Assembly: GCA_032690845.1 (NCBI GenBank) | Contig: CM064423.1 | Coordinates: forward strand, 30,092,044 to 30,156,043 | Length of the DNA: 64,000 bases | Source: Eleusine coracana subsp. coracana | Taxonomy: Eukaryota > Streptophyta > Magnoliopsida > Poales > Poaceae | Direction: 5' to 3' | Shown: positions 33,438 to 44,096 of the stretch, piece after piece | Position numbering within the stretch: position 1 is the first letter of the stretch | Layout: the number at the start of each line of letters is the position of its first letter | The notes under the pieces: generated by a model | Seen by the model: only the letters and a program-made list of their open reading frames with translations | The model's database searches: none | Told to the model about the DNA's origin: nothing | Position numbers and translations under genes: made by a program

Positions 33438-33798
33438 TGCGCCGATTGGCGCAGTCCATGAGCCGATCGGCGCAAGGGTGTTTTGGCCCACAAAAGTGAC
33501 CGAGGCCCATGCCACATGTTTATGGAAGTTTATCTGCGCAAGACACTTGAAGATATTTGTCTAGAAGATTTATGGAACTTCAAGAAGATTTATCGAACTT
33601 TAAGATCTCAATGTGTAGTACAAGAATTTATCTCGAAGGAAAAGGCCCACATGGCAGTTGTGGAAGACAGAGGAACCGACTCGAAGAAGAAACCAGAGAA
33701 GACACGGCTTGCGTCGATCAGCGCAATCCTGCGCCGATCGGCGCAACAGCCTTATTTGCTAGAAACCGAGTCCTTTACGAGTAGAACCCCTATAAATA
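33438..33798 (+). promoter_or_regulatory. LTR promoter of A with GCGCCGATCGGCGC palindromes
   Basis: Four sites: TGCGCCGATTGGCGCA (33438-33453), GAGCCGATCGGCGCA (33460-33474), TTGCGTCGATCAGCGCA (33709-33725) and the perfect 16-bp palindrome TGCGCCGATCGGCGCA (33730-33745). TATAAATA starts at 33791, 45 bp after the last. The same order is found in the 3' LTR (last site 41791-41806, TATA 41830) and in the solo LTR (last site ends about 46722, TATA 46766). Confidence 0.7.
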
Positions 33799-34121
33799 CT
33801 TATAAACCCTCGCCGCAGAGAGAGGGAGGCGACAGAGGGACACCAGATCCATGAGTTAGAGCCACCAGGGCTTGCCCTGTAAGAATAGATCTCTAGTTGA
33901 GTTTCAAGAACCATTGGTGTTAAGAGTTGATCCGTCAAGGTAGGCCATCTCGACGGGGATGAATCTTACTCCATGTATCTCAAGGATGATTGAATATGTT
34001 GATGATGGTTTTGGTGATTTATCTATCTTGATTGTATAATCATGCATGTGCTTATTCCAATTGCTTAGTTCTAGGCTAAGTAAGTAGATATTATCTTAAT
34101 CGTGGTGATTAGGATAGTATT

Positions 34122-35670
34122 TGTTGACGGCTGTTAAGTACCATTTTCAACCGTCAACTATACTCAAATAAAGGAGAATTTGGCATTTCATACACGCATG
34201 CTTTAGCACAATAATATAGTTCCACTTGTACTTGGAGAACTTTGTGCATGCAGGAGGAAATGTGAAGGAAACACCTCAAAAGGCAAGAAAACACATTTTC
34301 TACCAATCAGAGAGTGCCACATGGACGTCACACGGATTGAAGGGCCCATTTTCAGCACTTAACCGACGTAACTCCCTGCAATACCGCGCAAACCAACGTC
34401 AGGGCCCACAGGACAGCCACCTGGAGAAAGCACAGGCCAGGAGGGGCCACCCCCAGGTCGGCCGACCTGGTCAGGTCGGCCGACCCGGCCGGGCGCCCTC
34501 TCCGCCTGGGCTTCCACGTGTTGGCTCCTCCGCGACTCCTGATGACGGTTTGAGATGCCTTCCGTGGCGGTTACTCTCCCTTGCCGACCTATTGAGGCTA
34601 TAAATAGGAGGGTGTGCCTTCACACTCAACACACACCACAAGAAGCATTTCTCTCTTGCTAATAGTAGTTCTTGGAGTTTTAGTGGAGTTAGGCTGAGTC
34701 TAGAGCTCTCTAGTCCCAAGTCTTTACTTGGAATTGGTATGGCTCTTGTATCTTTTCCCTTTTGTAAGACTTTACTCTTATCAATATATATATCTTTTCT
34801 ATATAGTTGTGCTTGGGTCATGAGTTTCTTGTTTGATTTTGTGATCCATATATGTGATAGTATAGTCTACTTGTGTGATAGTAGTTTATATTTATTATAC
34901 TACTATTGTCATGCTAGTTATATACCGTCACTATAGTCTAGTTTATATGTTATAGTCTCTATGCTTAGTTTTAGCTGATAAAGTATAGCATGGGTTTGGT
35001 GATCGTATTCGTACGGTAACTCTGCCTCGTTAATAGTAATCGCGGAGGGGCAGAGTGCTCTTTGGTCATGCAAGTATGGTACTTGGGTGACTGATTTGCA
35101 TCAATTATTCGTTAGTCTACTGGTTCGTTGAGGTAGGCGGCAGGTGGTGACAGCCCTGTCCGTCCTTTGAAATCCTCCCCGCTAGGCTAGTGCGTAGGCT
35201 CTTGGCGGAAGTCGCCTGTGGATGCAGGGGTAAGTCCGTGCCTGAAGTGCTATACTATTGACTGCTGAACCTGAGTGTGGGTCTGTATGTATTCTACTTA
35301 GGCTATGCAACTGTATAGGAATGTATAGTAGGAGTAGCTTAGCCTAGTCTTTCCTCCACTAGACTTTATTTATTTAGTAGGAATCTTCTGTGTGTGTCAC
35401 ACTACCCAGTTATTATCATGTACCCGCCTGTCTTGGTTAGATATCCTTGCTAATTGTTAACATGATCTTATATGTTAGTAACGCTTCTTGATCATACCCT
35501 TCCTTTGGGATAAACAAATACGATACCCTGAATACTTCCGGGTGAAATGCTACAGCGGTATTCTCCGTGCGCTTGCGGATTTTACCTACTTGATTCTGGG
35601 ACATATTAGTGAACCGTTTCTGGCCCCGTGCCGGGAATGATTTATTAATATGGCTTAGCAAAAGTCAACA
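34122..35670 (+). mobile_element. Solo LTR of an E-related family inside the A 5' LTR
   Basis: TGTTGACGG to AAGTCAACA, flanked by exact GTATT duplications (34117-34121 and 35671-35675). It aligns in outline with E LTRs at both ends but is clearly diverged. It carries CCAGGTCGGCCGACCTGG (34453-34470, a perfect 18-bp palindrome) and GGTCGGCCGACC (34474-34485), 113 bp before TATAAATA (34599-34606). No interior sequence is present. Confidence 0.9.
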
Positions 35671-36004
35671 GTATTCGAACATTGTATTGATTATGGCTGC
35701 TTGATGATGCTAGTAGTGTGGTTTAGCAGTGACAGCACTAAGCCTGCGTGGCACTATTGGATAGTTGAGTAGGGTAAGATACTCGCGCGATTAAAGGTTT
35801 CCTCTCGACAGCGATAAATCGGGAACCGCGCGGAAAGCAGGGTGGTCTTACTCATTACAGGTTTTCATTGATCTATGTAATTACCCATTATGATGCTATT
35901 TAATTAGAATTTCTGGTTACGATCTCACTAGTAGATATCTGGTGACTCACTTAACAACATAGGCTTACAAGGTCTGGCGCACTTTGACTTAGATTCACCA
36001 GTGT

Positions 36005-36130
36005 GCTGATCGACTCAACTCCTGCGCCGATCGGTGCAACGACAGATTTACTGTCACGCGCACTTTGGCGTAGATTCACTTGTGTGCCAATCGGCTCAAC
36101 TCCTGCGCCGATTGGTGCAACGATAGATTT
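36005..36130 (+). promoter_or_regulatory. Downstream palindrome cluster in the A LTR
   Basis: Four degenerate GTGC(C/T)GATCGNCTCAA and CTGCGCCGAT(C/T)GGTGCAA sites alternate here with a repeated AGATTTACTGTC / AGATTTTCTGTC spacer, so the cluster is itself a short tandem duplication. Equivalent clusters are at 42487-42604 and 47415-47520. They lie in the transcribed end of the LTR. Confidence 0.55.
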
Positions 36131-36361
36131 TCTGTCTGGCGCACCTTTGCGCTCGCCAGTCTTCCCCTCATGCAACCTGACTTTGACAGTAGCCTTGACT
36201 AGATCTTTTACTGTTAACATTGTTTAATTATCCCTAAGGTCCTAGTGGATTTGATAAACCTTGTAATACTCAATTCAAGGGAAAAAGTGCTACAATCATA
36301 CACCGTCCTCTTGCGGTATATAAGTGGGTGCGTAGGTACGACCAACAAGCTACCATTTTTC

Positions 36362-36378
36362 TGGCGCCGTTGCCGGGG
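36362..36378 (+). other. tRNA-Asp-type primer-binding site of A
   Basis: TGGCGCCGTTGCCGGGG lies 14 bp after the LTR end and is complementary to the 3' end of plant tRNA-Asp (GUC), the primer used by Athila elements. All 17 bases appear intact. Confidence 0.85.
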
Positions 36379-36462
36379 ACCATAGTAGGTTTTGAAACAT
36401 TGTTTGATGTAGTGTTTAGTCATTGTGCTTTACTTGTCTCTCTAGTACATATATTCTGTTAA

Positions 36463-37892
36463 GTGAAACTAACAGGTAAGGACGGTCTTAAGTCAAACAA
36501 ACCCTCTAATTACACCGATGATCCAGAAAGACTCTTTCACAAGAAGAGAACAGCGGAGAAGAGTAGCAGGTCACTTGGAGATTTAGAGGCAGTCCGCGCA
36601 ACACCTCGAGTATTATTCACAGTACAAGACCCAGTTCAAGAGCAAGAAGAAGAGGAGATGGCAGAGGTACCTATGGTTAATCGTCTCAAGCCGCAATTGA
36701 CTAGTATTGTCAAGACAGATTTCCAAGAAGCTCAAGATCAACTTCTGTATCAATTGGAGAGATATGTTGGAATAGTGGCGCAACAACCGTTCACAAGTTC
36801 GGAAGATCCCAATCATCACTTGCAACACTCCCTTGAGGGTTGCAGTACATTCAAGATAGCGGGATTGATAGGAGATCAAGCACGTGTGCGGCTATTCCCC
36901 TTCTCTCTAGTTGGACGCCTCAAGCAATGGTACAATGAATTGAAAAACACAGTAAAAACGGTGTGGAACACGTTAGCAGCTGAATTCTTGGTCAAATACT
37001 TCCCTCCTGGTAAGACTCAAGCTTTGAAAAATAAGATTCTTGGATTTACACAAAATATTGATCAGAGCATTGGAGAAGCATGGGAAAGATACAATAAGTA
37101 TATGGATGCATGCCCTCATCATGGTCTAATAGTTGGAGAAGTTGTTGAGAAGTTCTACACAGGATTGAATCTTCTATGACGTCAACACTTGGACGCCTCA
37201 GCTGCAGGATCATTCATGTCAAAAACCCCCACCGAAGCTAAGAATTTGATCAAGTTGTTAGTTGAAAATCAATCGTGGGATGGTGAGAGAAGCTCAAGGA
37301 ATTTGCAACCTTCAAAAGGAGTAGCAAAGAGTGTGATTGAGAAGACTCACGAAGACTTGATTATAGATCGCCTCGATGCTATTCAAAGGAGGTTGGACAA
37401 TAATCTTCATATCCGGCGGAATCACGCTCCACATGTAGTGAGTGTGGAGAATTTGGTCATGTGCAGAAAGATTGCCCTGAAGAGATGAAGATGCTAGAAT
37501 ATATGAAGAATAGTGGATGGAAGCCCCAATATCAACAACAAAGGAGTTCTTTCTCTCCTAGTTCATCCATGCAAAATTCTATCCCATTTCGTCTCCAATG
37601 TCATGAGTTCTTCCAAGCTCAAGAGAAGATCAACAAGGACAATCAAGCTAAATTCAAGGAGATTGACCGTGTCCTTGAGGGAATTAATGACAAGGTGATA
37701 GAAATTGGGAGCTCCAATGAGCAGATTTTGAAGCATACCAAGATTATGGAGCAACAGATGGGACAACTATCGCAAGCCATTCAAGGCAACAAAGGGGCTA
37801 TTCCTGGCAATACGATGTCTGCAGAGCAGTTGAAGGCAATAGCTACAAGGTTAGGAAACCAAACAGAAGATACAGAGCTATTTTCAAGGTAA
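36463..37892 (+). pseudogene. Gag of element A with zinc knuckle
   Basis: The first part (36463-37179) has a charged N-terminus and then the capsid-type motifs D-P-N-H-H-L, then V-R-L-F-P-F-S-L-x-G and A-x-x-W-x-x-L-A-x-E-F-L-x-K-Y-F-P, ending at TGA 37177-37179. The same frame continues (37189-37488) with the S-F-M-S-K-T-P-T-E-A region. A frameshift around 37410-37430 leads into a CCHC knuckle (C-S-E-C-G-E-F-G-H-V-Q-K-D-C, 37431-37472) and a helical Gln/Lys-rich tail (37473-37892). One stop and one frameshift separate it from an open Gag. It would package RNA and build particles. Confidence 0.8.
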
Positions 37893-38595
37893 TAAAAAAT
37901 CTTTTTGAATTAATTTTTGTGTGCAAAATGGTTGCTAAATGACGCAGGAAAGGATGAAGAGCAACATGTAGCGAAGAAGCGAGGGGCCAGAAGCTACGTA
38001 TGCCAAAACTATAGGAACATTGGGAAAAGTGGAAAATTAGGTGAAAGAGATGAACACAAGGCATCAGGATCAGCGCCGGACCAAAAGACGAGGTGCAAAG
38101 GGACTTGCGCCGTTCGGCGCCCTTCTGCGCCGATCGGTGCGGTTACACATGCGGTTCCCAAATGGGCGACAAAGGTGGCAGGCATTGATTTTGAGGACCA
38201 GGTATGATTATTGTGCAGGTGTGCAGTGCAGAGGAGACACGGAATTGACCAAAAGCTGAAAAAGAGACGGCGCGCCGATTGGCGCAGTCAACAAGACATC
38301 GGGATTCCGTGCTGTTCCCCTGCCAACCAACATAATGTACCGGGAAGCAACATAAAGGATGGGAATCAAGCACCAGAGTGGTCAGAGCATGCAAAATTTG
38401 AATTGTGCCGATCGGCGCACTGCCGTGCCGATCGGCGTGCTCTCAAATTTTGAAATTTTACGGCGGTTCCTTCTCCGGGAAGTTTCCCACACTATAAAAC
38501 GGAGGCCAGGCGCCCCTAGTTCGTCACATCATCTCGGTAATCTCTCCACCTTTCCCACTACCCATGATCTCGCACACGTTCTGCAATTTTTGTAG
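37893..38595 (+). promoter_or_regulatory. Internal promoter module of A before ORF2
   Basis: Five A-type palindromes: TGCGCCGTTCGGCGCC (38106-38121), TGCGCCGATCGGTGCG (38126-38141), GCGCCGATTGGCGC (about 38272-38285), GTGCCGATCGGCGCAC (38405-38420) and GTGCCGATCGGCGTGC (38425-38440). TATAAAA begins at 38493, 52 bp after the last one, followed by a C/T-rich leader and TTTTTGTAG directly before the ORF2 ATG at 38596. Spacing and order match the LTR promoter of the same element. Activity is inferred; the match of layout is seen. Confidence 0.65.
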
Positions 38596-39740
38596 ATGGA
38601 TCGTCTCCGCTCCTCCGTCGGCAAGTTGGGCAAGAGGCTGCGCCGGGGAAGCAGTTCCAGCGGCAGCGACGAGTCGAGCGGTGACTTCTCGGCGAGGGGT
38701 GGCTCCGACACTCACGATGACATGTGGGTGGGAGGTGCATCCACTGGCTCGACGGCGGCGACATACGAGATCCGCGCCCGCCACTCCGTCTCCGGCGCGT
38801 CCCTTCCAACGGGGCGTGCTACGAGGAGCCAAACGACAGCAAGCCATGGGGTTCCCACATCACCACCACCGCCGGCATTCATGCCGCGCACGGTGGAGGA
38901 GGACTTCACCTCCTGAGCGCAGAGGAACAACGGCACTACCTCGCGGTGAGGGGAAGGTTCGTCCCCAACTTTGACTTGGACGAGACCTTCCTCACCTCGA
39001 TCGGCCTGTGGGAGGACATAAGGAGGATGCTCAACAATCTCGGTTGGGTGGACTTCCACTTTCTTCCCATGGACTACAACCTCGACGTCGTCACCGAGGT
39101 TGCCTCTACGATGAGGCTTGGCACCATCGAAGACGGCAGCGAGGCCGTCAACTTCCGCGTCTGCGACATCAGCCATACGGTGACCATGGAGGCAGCGGCT
39201 CAAGCCTTCGGCTTCGACGTCAGCGCCGACATCGCCGGCATCTTGGGATGTGGGGAGTTGGACTCCTTTTGGAGCCGGCTCTCGTTTGTAGAAGAGATGA
39301 AGCGCGGCAACATCCGTAACCCGACCATTCAAGTCTTCCATCGGTGGTTGGCGGCGCGCATAGGCGACAAGGTCGACTCTAGCAACGTCACCGATGCGGA
39401 CTTGCGATGGCTCTACAACGCCATTGTGAGTCCGTCTCATTGCAACCCCATGTCGGTGATGGTGCGGGGTTGGCTCGACAAGAGGGGCAAGGCAAGCAAG
39501 AAGTTGGCCTTTGGCGCACCCTACTTTAGCGCGGGCATCGACTGCAGGTACCAAGGGCGTGTACCAGTGGTGCCTCCTGTGCCCGGTGCAGACTTTTTCA
39601 TGCCCATGCAGGGGTACCTCGACAACAACATGCACTACATCGAGCGTGTGGAGGAAGCCACATCCCAATGGAGGGACAACTATGAGGCGATGGTGGAGGA
39701 GTTCGAGCGACTCAAGGCGCGGTGCTATGGCTTCGATTAG
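38596..39740 (+). pseudogene. ORF2 of element A, Athila ORF-1-like, one frameshift
   Basis: The N-terminal part (38596 to about 38900) is basic, then Ser-rich with a stretch of G-S-S-S-S-G-S-D-E-S-S-G-D. At about 38900-38905 the frame changes; the second frame then stays open to TAG at 39738-39740, giving about 381 residues in all. It shows R-F-V-P-N-F-D-L-D-E-T-F-L, then L-G-W-V-D-F, then F-H-R-W-L-A-A-R-I and D-L-R-W-L-Y-N-A-I-V, and a helical C-terminus (E-E-A-T-S-Q-W-R-D-N-Y). The order parallels the E-family ORF2. Function is unknown. It is much more GC-rich than its surroundings, a contrast with the A/T-rich flanks. It is the least damaged transposon ORF here. Confidence 0.7.
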
Positions 39741-41303
39741 CCACCGTCTCCACTTTCGGATGACTAGAGTGCCTAGGAGTTGGCACGTGTATCGGTTTCC
39801 CGGTTTGCGTTTTCTTTTATCTTTTAGAATCTTTTTCTTTATTTGCTTATATGTGTGTGAGCGGGTTGGGAAACCATGTATCGGGTGTGCTTACTTTCAT
39901 GCAAGTGTGTTAGTAGTAGTTTTATTTTCATGCAAGTGTGTGCAAAAATCATCACCATGTATTCGAGTTTCGATCTTAATATAATGGTGGCGATTATGCT
40001 CTTTTAGGAGAATTGAATTATTTATTCTTCCTTGAAAAGTGTTGATGAAGATCAAATAATGTTGAACATTGAATAAAATTTTGAACTTACACTTAATGAT
40101 TATTCGACAAATATGTCTTATGTGGAGCAATTTTGAGTACCCATGTGCTTCATTTGTGTTGTCCAGTTTGTGATGATAATTTAGTACCAATCTTTTCATA
40201 AACAAATTTTCATGTTGTGAACTTTGGAAACTATTGTTTTCAAGATCCTTACCTACCAGTGCCATATTTTGAGCAATACTCATGAACCTTTCATATGTAG
40301 ATAAACATTAAATTGATGGTTGAGTTCGGTTAGGATTTAATTCTTTTTCGAATGAACTTTACTAAGATGGCAATTCTTTGTGTATCTTTTTCTAGCCTTA
40401 AATTACTCATGCAAAAATTCAATTCCACTGAGTACACTGCCATAAACCCAAAATATCTTGTTGAGTGTCATTCCTTGACCACATCTTATATTTCTGGCTA
40501 TATTTAATTCTGAATGAATGTTGAAGCCAGACAATTCAAATACCAACAAATGTTGGTGAATTTGGGTTGAGAGCCGATCGGCGCACCCTGAGCCGATTGG
40601 CGCAGCAGAAAAAAAAAGCTCTACTGTTTGCTATGGGACTAGCAAAATGTTAAGTGTGTGTGTGGGGGGGGGGGGTGGTATATGACATGCTTATTCTCAA
40701 AATTCATTCTAATATAGCCATGAATCATTCCAACCATGTGCAATCTTCCAAGATCAAATTTTTTCTATGCACATGTCCACATACCCAAAGTGTGAGTCCT
40801 TTCTTAAATTTTTCTTTCTTAGTGGCCATCTTGATAAGTTTCTATAATTCCAACAAAGAATAATCTCCTAGCTTTACAATATATTATTGATTTATGTTTG
40901 CAATCCTTGAATTACCTCACCTAGCTACTCATATAAGCCTTACACTAATATTATTTGATCATTATGATATAGAATATAGGTTGAGTGATTTGAAAGATGA
41001 GTTGTTGCCTTGGATTATTTGGAAGATAGATTCTCTATGTTCACAACAATCTTTTAAGTGATTTTCATGTGTGGAAAAGTTATAATTTATGAGTTGGACA
41101 TGATCTTTTGCTTTGGGGAGAACTTTAAGCTTTATGCCCAAATTTGAACTATTTCGCTGAATACTAATATGAAATACACCACAATAGAACAATGCTCAAC
41201 ATTTGCTGATTTGAGATATCTTTTATGATAGAAAGAGTATGTTTTTCGATTTTTCTTTCTTTTACTTTACTCGAAACGAGCAAAGGTTTAAGTGTGGGGG
41301 AAC
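39741..41303 (+). other. 3' untranslated region and polypurine tract of A
   Basis: A/T-rich, with no supported ORF. Two A-type palindromes lie next to each other (GAGCCGATCGGCGCA and GAGCCGATTGGCGCA, 40571-40604) with no TATA downstream. A run of 10 or more G is at about 40664-40675. The purine tract AAGTGTGGGGGAA (41290-41302) precedes the LTR. Confidence 0.7.
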
Positions 41304-42832
41304 TGTTGGCACTTTCAAAGTGCGCCTTTTATATGTGAATATTACCCCAATTAGAGCATAATTTATACTAATTTAGGCCATTTACCTGTGATATTGTCTA
41401 TATATTTGTATATGCGTTGTTTTGGAGCTTTATTGCAGAAACAGGTAACATTGGTGATTAAAATGGTGATGGAGAGGACAGGAGCCCAGAACTGACGAAA
41501 AGCACTGAAGGAGCCCAGTGCGCGGATCGGCGCAGTCCATGAGCCGATCGGCGCAAGGGTGTTTTGGCCCACAGAAGTGACCGAGGCCCATTCCACATGT
41601 TTATGGAAGTTTATCTGTGCAAAACACTTGAAGATATTTGTCTAGAAGATTTATGGATCTTTAAGAAGATTTATGGAACTTCAAGATCTCAACGTGCATT
41701 ACAAGACTTTATCTCGAAGGAAAAGGCCCACATGACAGCTGTGGAAGACAGAGGAACCGACTCGGAGAAGAAACCAAAGAAGACACGACTTGCGTCGATC
41801 GGCGCAATCGCCATATTTGCTAGAACCCCTATAAATACTTGTAAACCCTCGCCGCAGAGAGAGGGAGGCGACAGAGGGACACCAGATTCGTGAGTTAGAG
41901 CCACCGGGGCTTGCCCCGTTAGAATAGATCTCTAGATGAGTTTCAAGAATCATTGGTGTTAAGAGTTGATCCGTCAAGGTAGGCCACCTCGAGGGGGATG
42001 AATCTTACTCCATGTATCTCAAGGATGATTGAATATGTTGATGATGGTTTTGGTGATTTGTCAATCTTGATTCGATAATCATGCATGTGCTTATTCCAAT
42101 TGCTTAGTTCTAGGCTAAGTAAGTAGATATTATCTTAATTATGGTGATTAGGATAGTATTTGGACATTGTATTGATTATGGTTGCTTGATGATGCTAGTA
42201 GTGTGGTTTAGCGGTGACAGCACTAGGCCTGTGCAGCACTATTGGATAGTTGAGTAGGGTAAGATACTCGCGCGATCAAGGGTTTCCTCTCGGCAGCGAT
42301 AAATCGGAAGCCGCTAGGAAAGCAGGGTGGTCTTACTCATTATAGGTTTTCATTGATATATGTAATTACCCATTATGATGCTATTTAAGTAGACATTTTG
42401 GTTACGATCTCACTAGTAGATATCTGGTTACTCACTTAACAGCATAGGCTTACAAGGTCTGGCGCACTTTGGCTTAGATTCACCAGTGTGCCGATCGGCT
42501 CAACTCCTGTGCTGATCGGCGCAATGACAGATTTACTGTCAGGCGCACTTTGGCTTAGATTCACTTGTGTGCTGATCGGCTCCACTCCTGCGCCGATCGG
42601 CGCAATGACAGATTTACTGTCTGGCGTACCTTTGCGCTGGCCAGTCTCCCCCTCATGCAACCTGACTTTGACAGTAGCCTTGACTAGATCTTTTACTGTT
42701 AACTTTATTTAATTATCCCTAAGGTCCCAGTGGATTCGATAAACCTTGGAATACTCAATTCAAGGGAAAAAGTGCTACAATCGTACACCGTCCTCTTACG
42801 GTATATAAGTGGGTGCATAGGTATGACCAACA
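41304..42832 (+). repeat. 3' LTR of A
   Basis: TGTTGGCACTTTC to ACCAACA, 1,529 bp, with palindromes at about 41519-41554, 41791-41806 and 42487-42604 and TATAAATA at 41830-41837. A short deletion before TATA compared with the 5' LTR removed one palindrome, so the remaining one sits 23 bp from TATA. Confidence 0.9.
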
Positions 42833-42837
42833 TAGCT

Positions 42838-44096
42838 CAAGCACAAACCTCTCCATTGAACATGAACCGATGAGATACACGCCCACGAGGGATGAGGTGG
42901 AGCAGAATGATGAACCACATGTTCTTCTCCTGACACTAACCTTAGGCTTCTGGATGAACGAGGGAAATGAGTCTACAACCGTCTACACAACCGCAGTTTC
43001 GTCCATGCTTGGACGTATGATGACGACCTACTCTATTTGGACCAGAAGTTCCTTTCTATTTGGAAAGTTTTAGGTTGGACCGAATATGCACACATCACTG
43101 AGGAGGGTTCACACCTCCTCAATATCTAGTTTTTGTGCACTTTGCTAAAAGATAACGACAGGATACTTTTTCGCTTGTAATGGAAAGAATACCATCTCAC
43201 TTGGAAAACCTTAGCATCGTTCTTAAGTTTAGAAGTTTTTGCAACACTAACTTAGAGGGTGCCACCACGGTTTTGAAAAGGGGTCTTTTTGGCAAAGAAT
43301 TTCAGAGGAGTTTTGTTGCGAATGTTCTAGGACTAGTAACATTCATAACCCAACTCTACAGCTATGGCATAGGTGGCTTGCTATGACTTGTTTCCCTTGA
43401 CAAGACACTAGATCTATCCATAATGATGAATTCCATGTCTTGTTTGCTGAAATTGCTAAAATTCCTATTGCACCTATTGAAGCCATGATTATGCAATGGT
43501 TAGAATACATTAAAGGATCGGGACCCATTGAATGCACTTCTTTAGTGACCCGCATAGCTGCAGGGGTCGAGGCTTGATCTAATGCTAGCATTGATTATCT
43601 TTCTGAGCCCCGTCCCCAGATAGGCTTTAAATTTCTTGAGCAGGTCACATGTCAAAGAAGGGTCCCGATGGTGCTATTATATTTTATTACCCTGGCTATA
43701 CAGATGAAATCCCGTTTCCTAAACAGGATATCATTTACGTAGTTGTTGGGAACTAACCATACAGTTGCAGAAGGAAGGAATACCTCACAGGTCTTGCGAT
43801 CGACACACAATACGTGCCACTACTAGTGCAGCCATGACTCCACCACTGGTCCATAATTACACTATAGGCTTAGATGTTCACGCCATAGCATTCCGGTGAT
43901 CCTGCCTGGATGTTCACGTCATAGCAGTATGAGACTGGAGGCTCATCATGGAAGCAAGCTAGTAGTGCACAATGGGGACATGAACTAGAGTCGATCGAGA
44001 CACCTCCACACCACGATGGATGCCACTCGTTTTCTGGCTTTAGTTATCATGACTAGTGTCTGGAATTGAGGGATCTTACGAGGAGGATGGACAATC
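42838..44096 (+). pseudogene. ORF2 of E2, right part
   Basis: Continues the sequence before 33218 after removal of A. It aligns with 1412-2690 in E1, with pieces of the acidic N-terminus, the W-K-V-L-G-W-T-E segment (about 43060-43085) and the C-terminal H-D-type segment. Numerous frameshifts and stops. It ends where element C starts (44097). Confidence 0.65.

Larger units (their letters stand above)
33223..36347 (+). repeat. 5' LTR of A (interrupted 34122-35670)
   Basis: TGTTGGCAC to CCAACA; after removing the nested solo LTR and its extra GTATT it is about 1,571 bp, close to the 3' LTR of 1,529 bp. Palindromes lie both before TATA (33438-33745) and near the end (36005-36130). Confidence 0.9.
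33223..42832 (+). mobile_element. Athila-like non-autonomous element A
   Basis: TAGCT flanks both ends (33218-33222 and 42833-42837), and the sequence on either side joins into the ORF2 region of E2. LTRs: 33223-36347 (with a 1,549-bp foreign solo LTR inside) and 41304-42832. The interior has an intact tRNA-Asp-type primer site, gag with zinc knuckle, a palindrome-rich spacer, ORF2, a 3' untranslated part and a purine tract. Protease, reverse transcriptase and integrase are absent. The LTRs differ at roughly one base in ten over their first 100 bp, so this is not a recent insertion. Confidence 0.9.

Noticed and set aside
36005..36130. Regularly spaced short repeats resembling a CRISPR array
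   Set aside because: The repeats are palindromic LTR motifs with unequal spacing, present in all LTR copies of the family in a plant genome. There are no Cas genes.
35951..36227. Repeated A-P-I-G-A peptides in frames on both strands
   Set aside because: The repeat comes from translating the GCGCCGATCGGCGC palindrome, which reads alike on both strands. It is a DNA-level signal, not a protein repeat.
36362..36378. A tRNA gene fragment
   Set aside because: Only the complement of the tRNA-Asp 3' end is present, directly after an LTR; it is a primer-binding site. I found no complete tRNA cloverleaf in the window.
38712..39668. A 318-codon open frame on the minus strand
   Set aside because: It lies wholly opposite ORF2 of element A. 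The GC-rich, codon-biased sense strand explains the open antisense frame, and it shows no recognisable domain.
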